Of a DNA stretch of 7,512 nt, positions 7,437 through 7,512 are shown piece by piece. Each line of letters begins with the position of its first letter. Position 1 is the stretch's first letter. A program made the translations under genes and the position numbers. This DNA is from Rhodopirellula sp. GTDB taxonomy: Bacteria > Planctomycetota > Planctomycetia > Pirellulales > Pirellulaceae. Below the pieces are notes generated by a model that saw only the letters and a program-made list of their open reading frames with translations, had not been told where the DNA came from and ran no database searches. The stretch spans positions 19,508-27,019 of the forward strand of contig PAUV01000068.1 of assembly GCA_002712845.1 (NCBI GenBank), read 5' to 3'.

Positions 7437-7512
7437 GATTTGCGATTCAGTGCAGTACGGTCGTGCGGGAGCTAGAAGCCGCAAGGTTGTGCTGTTCAGC
7501 GTTCAGGCCCTT

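Noticed and set aside
1..7512. New defence or mobile system
   Set aside because: No transposase, integrase, nuclease, helicase, reverse transcriptase, toxin-antitoxin pair or terminal inverted repeats are visible. All three large genes look like resident chromosomal genes.

Overview
The window looks like chromosomal DNA of a planctomycete (phylum-level call, Rhodopirellula/Pirellulaceae-like in style). The main reason is a multidomain PSCyt/PSD protein, a paralogous family greatly expanded in that phylum. Moderate GC, loose gene spacing and mostly absent Shine-Dalgarno signals agree. All identifications come from reading motifs; no database search was run.

Layout. Positions 1-2072 (minus strand) hold a large, exported, probably di-haem planctomycete-type cytochrome protein. 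It begins at 2072 and its C-terminus runs off the left edge. It has a good promoter candidate (2160-2187) and an about 80-nt leader that would start with two small perfect stem-loops. Positions 2073-2550 are a gene-poor divergent intergenic region. Positions 2551-3765 (plus strand) encode a cytosolic serine alpha/beta-hydrolase with a complete Ser-Asp-His set and an unassigned N-terminal domain. Positions 3766-3869 are a convergent gap with small dyads and a 15-bp tandem repeat. Positions 3870-7373 (minus strand) encode a 1167-residue protein that I read as the long, pyrophosphate-type phosphoenolpyruvate carboxykinase (PPi-PEPCK, PEP carboxytransphosphorylase). It starts at a GTG with a strong ribosome binding site. 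Positions 7374-7512 are its upstream region.

How the genes work together. There is no evidence of a shared operon: the first two genes diverge and the last two converge, so each is probably transcribed on its own. The best metabolic inference is that the PPi-PEPCK interconverts oxaloacetate and PEP using pyrophosphate instead of a nucleotide, at the gluconeogenic/anaplerotic node. The cytochrome-like protein would act outside the cytoplasmic membrane. I see no mobile element, CRISPR array, RNA gene or defence system. The most noteworthy content is the PPi-PEPCK with its unusual architecture, followed by the structured leader of the cytochrome gene and the tandem repeat between the convergent genes.
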